From Erysipelatoclostridium sp. AM42-17 (GTDB lineage Bacteria; Bacillota_I; Bacilli_A; Erysipelotrichales; Coprobacillaceae): DNA of 28,279 nucleotides. Position numbers and translations under genes: made by a program. The DNA lies in the NCBI RefSeq assembly GCF_003480255.1, contig NZ_QUIN01000028.1:1-28279 (forward strand), written 5' to 3'. The notes beneath the pieces are model-generated. The model was not told the origin of the DNA, ran no database searches, and saw only the letters and a list, made by a program, of their open reading frames with translations. This document shows positions 25,472-28,279 of this stretch, one piece after another. The first letter of the stretch is position 1. The number at the start of each line of letters is the position of its first letter.

Positions 25472-26359
25472 TTATATTCTTCTAAATACAGGTGGAAAAA
25501 AAGCGTGTCTCCTTATTTGTTTTTCATTATAAAATATATTTAAATAATTCTTATAATTTTCTAAGTTGTAAGAACATGGTTTCTTTAAGATTATAAAATC
25601 TCTATATAAATTAGTTACAAATTTACAATTTTGAAGCAACAAATAATGCAATGTTTCTACACTTATATATTTTTCAGTCATAAGTTGTAATAGTATGTTT
25701 GGATACTCTACACCAAATGCATAAAACACATTATAATTTCCTTTTTTACTATGCTGTGTATCTATTTCAGAAAAAAACAAATTATTATCTATTACATATC
25801 TATTTGCACTCTTATTGAAAAATAATATATCTGTATGTGGAAACAAACTGTTAAACGTATCTTTTTCTAAAATTTTTTCTAATTGGCTTTTCCATATACC
25901 TAATCCACCAGACCAAGATGAATATATTGATAATTCTTTAACAAAACTATCAAAGTCGTTAAACTCTTTAGTGTCACCAATATCAGCTAATGCCCCATTA
26001 GAGAAAAATACTACTGTTGAATCATCGTGTGTTCTAGCAAAGTCAATTAATCTTTCTATAGCGCCGTCCTTTAATTTTGCTCGATGGTTCAAAAATTTTA
26101 TAAACTTTCCATTTGCTAGCTTAAAACATTCAATTTGGTTTAAAAAACCATTTGCAGTACTTTTTTTATAAAATAAATTTTCCTTTTCTTTATAATATTG
26201 ATTTATAAACTGCATTAGTGTATCTTCTGAACCATTATCACAAATAACAACTTCATATAAAGAATTGTCAATTTTTTGACTATATATGCTATCAAGTACT
26301 ATTTTTACCCACTCTGTCATACCATTTGTTGGTATACATATCGATAAATATTTTTCCAT
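25472..26359 (-). CDS. GT2 family glycosyltransferase lacking the usual DXD motif
   Basis: A 295-residue GT2-like protein. The fold's first part is clear: LSICIPTNGMTEWVK (5-19), EVVICDNGSED (36-46) and ANGKFIKFLNHRAKLKDGAIERL (the start of this block is near 89). In related capsule enzymes the segment corresponding to FLNHR normally holds an acidic residue (ND or DD) for metal binding; here it reads N-H-R. This may mean a different metal mode, altered specificity or loss of activity. The C-terminal half is less conserved. It sits 24 bases after the lysozyme gene and 26 bases before wzx, with an AGGAGA ribosome site. It reads intact from start to stop, so it is kept as a gene. Confidence 0.82.
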   Translation of the reverse strand: MEKYLSICIPTNGMTEWVKIVLDSIYSQKIDNSLYEVVICDNGSEDTLMQFINQYYKEKENLFYKKSTANGFLNQIECFKLANGKFIKFLNHRAKLKDGAIERLIDFARTHDDSTVVFFSNGALADIGDTKEFNDFDSFVKELSIYSSWSGGLGIWKSQLEKILEKDTFNSLFPHTDILFFNKSANRYVIDNNLFFSEIDTQHSKKGNYNVFYAFGVEYPNILLQLMTEKYISVETLHYLLLQNCKFVTNLYRDFIILKKPCSYNLENYKNYLNIFYNEKQIRRHAFFPPVFRRI

Positions 26360-26383
26360 GCTTTCTCCTATCTAATAAGTATT

Positions 26384-28279
26384 TTACACATTGAACCAAC
26401 AGCTAATATCTACATTGCCATTAATTCCAGGAATACTTCCTTTACTTGTATATTGCCACCCAAATTTACCATGATAATATGGATTTGTCCATCCCATTGT
26501 ATTCGTATAGGCTGCCATCCATGACATATTTTGAAGTATATATGGGTGATTCAATACTCCTTGTAACATTGATCGATAGCTATAAAGTTGTGCTGTATAT
26601 CCGTATTGGTTCATCCTACTGATAAATACTTGTGAATTTTGAACCGCTTGACTTGTAGATAACTGTGGTCTTTCTAAATCAAAATACACAGGATATGATA
26701 ATTCAGACGGAGAAACACCATATTTTCTTAAAATATCAACAACAACTTGTGCCTCTGAATAAGCACCAGCGTTTTCATTAGCATAATCGTAAATATATAC
26801 TCCGAATGGAATATTGTATCTTCTACACCCTGCTAAGTTATTTGCAAACTGGGGATCGTCTATATAATGTCCGTTTGGATGGGAAGCTATTCTTATAATA
26901 ACTCCATCCACATCTCCATAACGCTTAACTGTTTCCCAATCAATGACACCATTATAACTACTTACATCAATTACTTTTTTAGATGGCATGTTACCTGCAA
27001 TATTTCCATTGTTATCAAAGAAGTACTTTTGCCCATTCATGTATGCCCATCCCTGTCTAACAGTTGTATTTTTTATCTCATTGTAATCTAAAACTAATGC
27101 AGATACATTACCGACATTATCATATGCATAAATATGTGTAATATATGTACCAAATTCATAATTATGGTAACTTCTTAGAATTCTGAATGAATATTGGTTA
27201 TTCCCTATGTATGAAGCCTGATGCCATACTAAATCATCTTGTCCATTTGTATAAGTCCATGTTGGGAACGAAACCTTAGTAACATTAAATTTAGAAGTCA
27301 CTTTGCAAGTAATAGTATATCCATCATCATTCTTATCAGAAATATAAACATCACTAATATGAGGTAAATCATCATCTGGTTCACTAATTAAAGTGCTGCC
27401 ATAAACATACCCATCACTTATTTCGTTATCATTATCATATGCATATACATGCGATACATAATTTCCATATTGATAATAATGATCCTTTCTATTGATTGTA
27501 CATTTCCATTTCCCAGACTCAAATTGTGCCTCATGCCAAATCACATCATCTTGTCCATTTTTTTCTGTCCATGTCGGAACATAAACTTTACTTACTTTAG
27601 AGTCATCTTCAGCAACTATTTCTAAAGTGTATGACTCTGAATCTTTTGTTAAAAGTGTTGCAGATTTTATAACAGGCTTACTATTTTTTATGACAATATC
27701 ATCTTTTACATAGACTCCTGTCTTCCCTGTGTTTGTCGCATATATATGTGTTATATATTTTCCTGATTCTCCATTATGATCTGATGTCTTGATTTCACAT
27801 GTCGCCTTATATGTTCCATCTCCATTGTCTTTTACTTCCGCTTTATGCCATATCAAATCATCTTGCCCATTCTTTTCTGTCCATGTTGGCATTTCTACTT
27901 TTGTAATTTTACTATCGCTTTGAATATCACATGTTACTGTGTATCCTTTTCTTGTTTCGTTTTCTACTTTTACATTTGAAATCTTTGGTGTTGCTGTATC
28001 ATTTACTGTTATTTCTAACGTTTTTACTGCTACTTCATTATCTTTGTTATAAACATATACATGTGTGTTATACTTACCTGTCTCATTTTTATGATCTTTA
28101 GTCTTTACTGTATATGTTGCTTCATATAAATTGTTTCCTTTATTTACAACACTTATTTTTGGCCATGTAATATCATCCTGTCCATTTTTTTCTGTCCATG
28201 TTGGCATTTCTACCCTTGATATTCCAGCTTCATCTCGAATTATACATTTTACTGTATATCCTTCACTTGTTTTATTTGT
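26384..28279 (-). CDS. GH25 lysozyme with GBS-Bsp-like repeats (partial, 5' end beyond window)
   Basis: The reading frame is open to the right edge, so 631 C-terminal residues are seen and the signal peptide is missing. At least four GBS-Bsp-like repeats carry the PTWTEKNGQDD...W core, starting at visible residues 26, 131, 235 and 339, a period of 104-105. A short wall-binding-like repeat (GWAYMNGQKYFFDNNGN, about 410-426) follows, then a GH25 domain (about 434-631) opening KKVIDVSSYNGVIDW and holding the catalytic D-x-E in YFDLERP. GH25 enzymes cut the MurNAc-GlcNAc bond of peptidoglycan. It is 24 bases from the polysaccharide genes, with no terminator between. Probably a secreted autolysin or remodelling enzyme. 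Confidence 0.93.
   Translation of the reverse strand, partial: TNKTSEGYTVKCIIRDEAGISRVEMPTWTEKNGQDDITWPKISVVNKGNNLYEATYTVKTKDHKNETGKYNTHVYVYNKDNEVAVKTLEITVNDTATPKISNVKVENETRKGYTVTCDIQSDSKITKVEMPTWTEKNGQDDLIWHKAEVKDNGDGTYKATCEIKTSDHNGESGKYITHIYATNTGKTGVYVKDDIVIKNSKPVIKSATLLTKDSESYTLEIVAEDDSKVSKVYVPTWTEKNGQDDVIWHEAQFESGKWKCTINRKDHYYQYGNYVSHVYAYDNDNEISDGYVYGSTLISEPDDDLPHISDVYISDKNDDGYTITCKVTSKFNVTKVSFPTWTYTNGQDDLVWHQASYIGNNQYSFRILRSYHNYEFGTYITHIYAYDNVGNVSALVLDYNEIKNTTVRQGWAYMNGQKYFFDNNGNIAGNMPSKKVIDVSSYNGVIDWETVKRYGDVDGVIIRIASHPNGHYIDDPQFANNLAGCRRYNIPFGVYIYDYANENAGAYSEAQVVVDILRKYGVSPSELSYPVYFDLERPQLSTSQAVQNSQVFISRMNQYGYTAQLYSYRSMLQGVLNHPYILQNMSWMAAYTNTMGWTNPYYHGKFGWQYTSKGSIPGINGNVDISCWFNV
27068..28279 (-). 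repeat. Tandem GBS-Bsp-like repeat-coding region
   Basis: At least four in-frame repeats of about 312-315 bases, each coding a beta-rich module ending in a Y-x-x-H-x-Y segment before the next. The DNA core coding for TEKNGQDD is nearly the same in the right-hand three copies and has drifted in the copy nearest the GH25 domain (TYTNGQDD). Further copies may lie beyond the edge. Confidence 0.85.

Noticed and set aside
25815..26171. A 118-codon plus-strand frame antisense to the GT2 gene at 25472-26359
   Set aside because: It lies wholly opposite a recognisable glycosyltransferase, has no promoter or ribosome site, and its protein shows no family motif.
27068..28279. Evenly spaced similar blocks that might suggest a CRISPR array
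   Set aside because: The repeats are about 313 bases apart, diverged and in frame; they code for the GBS-Bsp-like modules of the lysozyme.

Overview
AT-rich DNA from a low-GC Gram-positive bacterium (Bacillota). A wall lysozyme with GBS-Bsp-like repeats, streptococcal-type rhamnose-polysaccharide genes and strong GGAGG ribosome sites all fit. A gut Erysipelotrichia/Coprobacillaceae-like genome is my guess, based on gene content only. Almost the whole window is one surface-polysaccharide locus read on the minus strand. The only convincing plus-strand gene is a sugar nucleotidyltransferase at the left end.

Layout, left to right. (1) 1-1176: a monocistronic nucleotidyltransferase gene with promoter and terminator. 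(2) 1159-5452 (minus): a Gtr-type side-chain module, made of a GtrB-like undecaprenyl-phosphate glycosyltransferase, two polytopic GT-C-like membrane proteins and a GtrA-family protein. (3) 5479-6281 (minus): a small lipoprotein gene with a possible promoter and a strong terminator. (4) 6276-10368 (minus): four cytoplasmic glycosyltransferases, including an RgpA/GacB-type rhamnosyltransferase, from an extended -10 promoter. (5) 10393-15521 (minus): rmlD, a two-domain GT2 enzyme and the RgpC/RgpD ABC exporter, closed by a terminator. (6) 15616-26359 (minus): a second module with Wzx-type flippase, GacI/GacJ-like pair, several GT2 enzymes, GT14 Branch-type transferase, hexapeptide acetyltransferase, sugar epimerase and a large GT-C-like membrane protein. 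It contains a decayed GT2 gene at 17632-18514. (7) 26384-28279 (minus): the 3' part of a GH25 lysozyme gene with at least four GBS-Bsp-like repeats, running off the right edge.

Working model (inference): RmlD supplies dTDP-L-rhamnose. RgpA/GacB and the neighbouring transferases build a rhamnose-rich chain on undecaprenyl-PP, and RgpC/RgpD export it. Two lipid-phosphate-sugar systems then add side groups outside the membrane: the GtrB/GT-C/GtrA set, and the GacI/GacJ-like pair with flippase and GT-C. The content parallels the streptococcal group A carbohydrate locus (GacA, B, D, E, I, J, K, L-like functions), but it is rearranged and expanded. I see no rmlA/B/C, no initiating TagO/GacO-type transferase, no RgpF-like gene, no GacH-like glycerophosphotransferase and no obvious Wzy or chain-length regulator, so those would have to lie outside the window or be absent.
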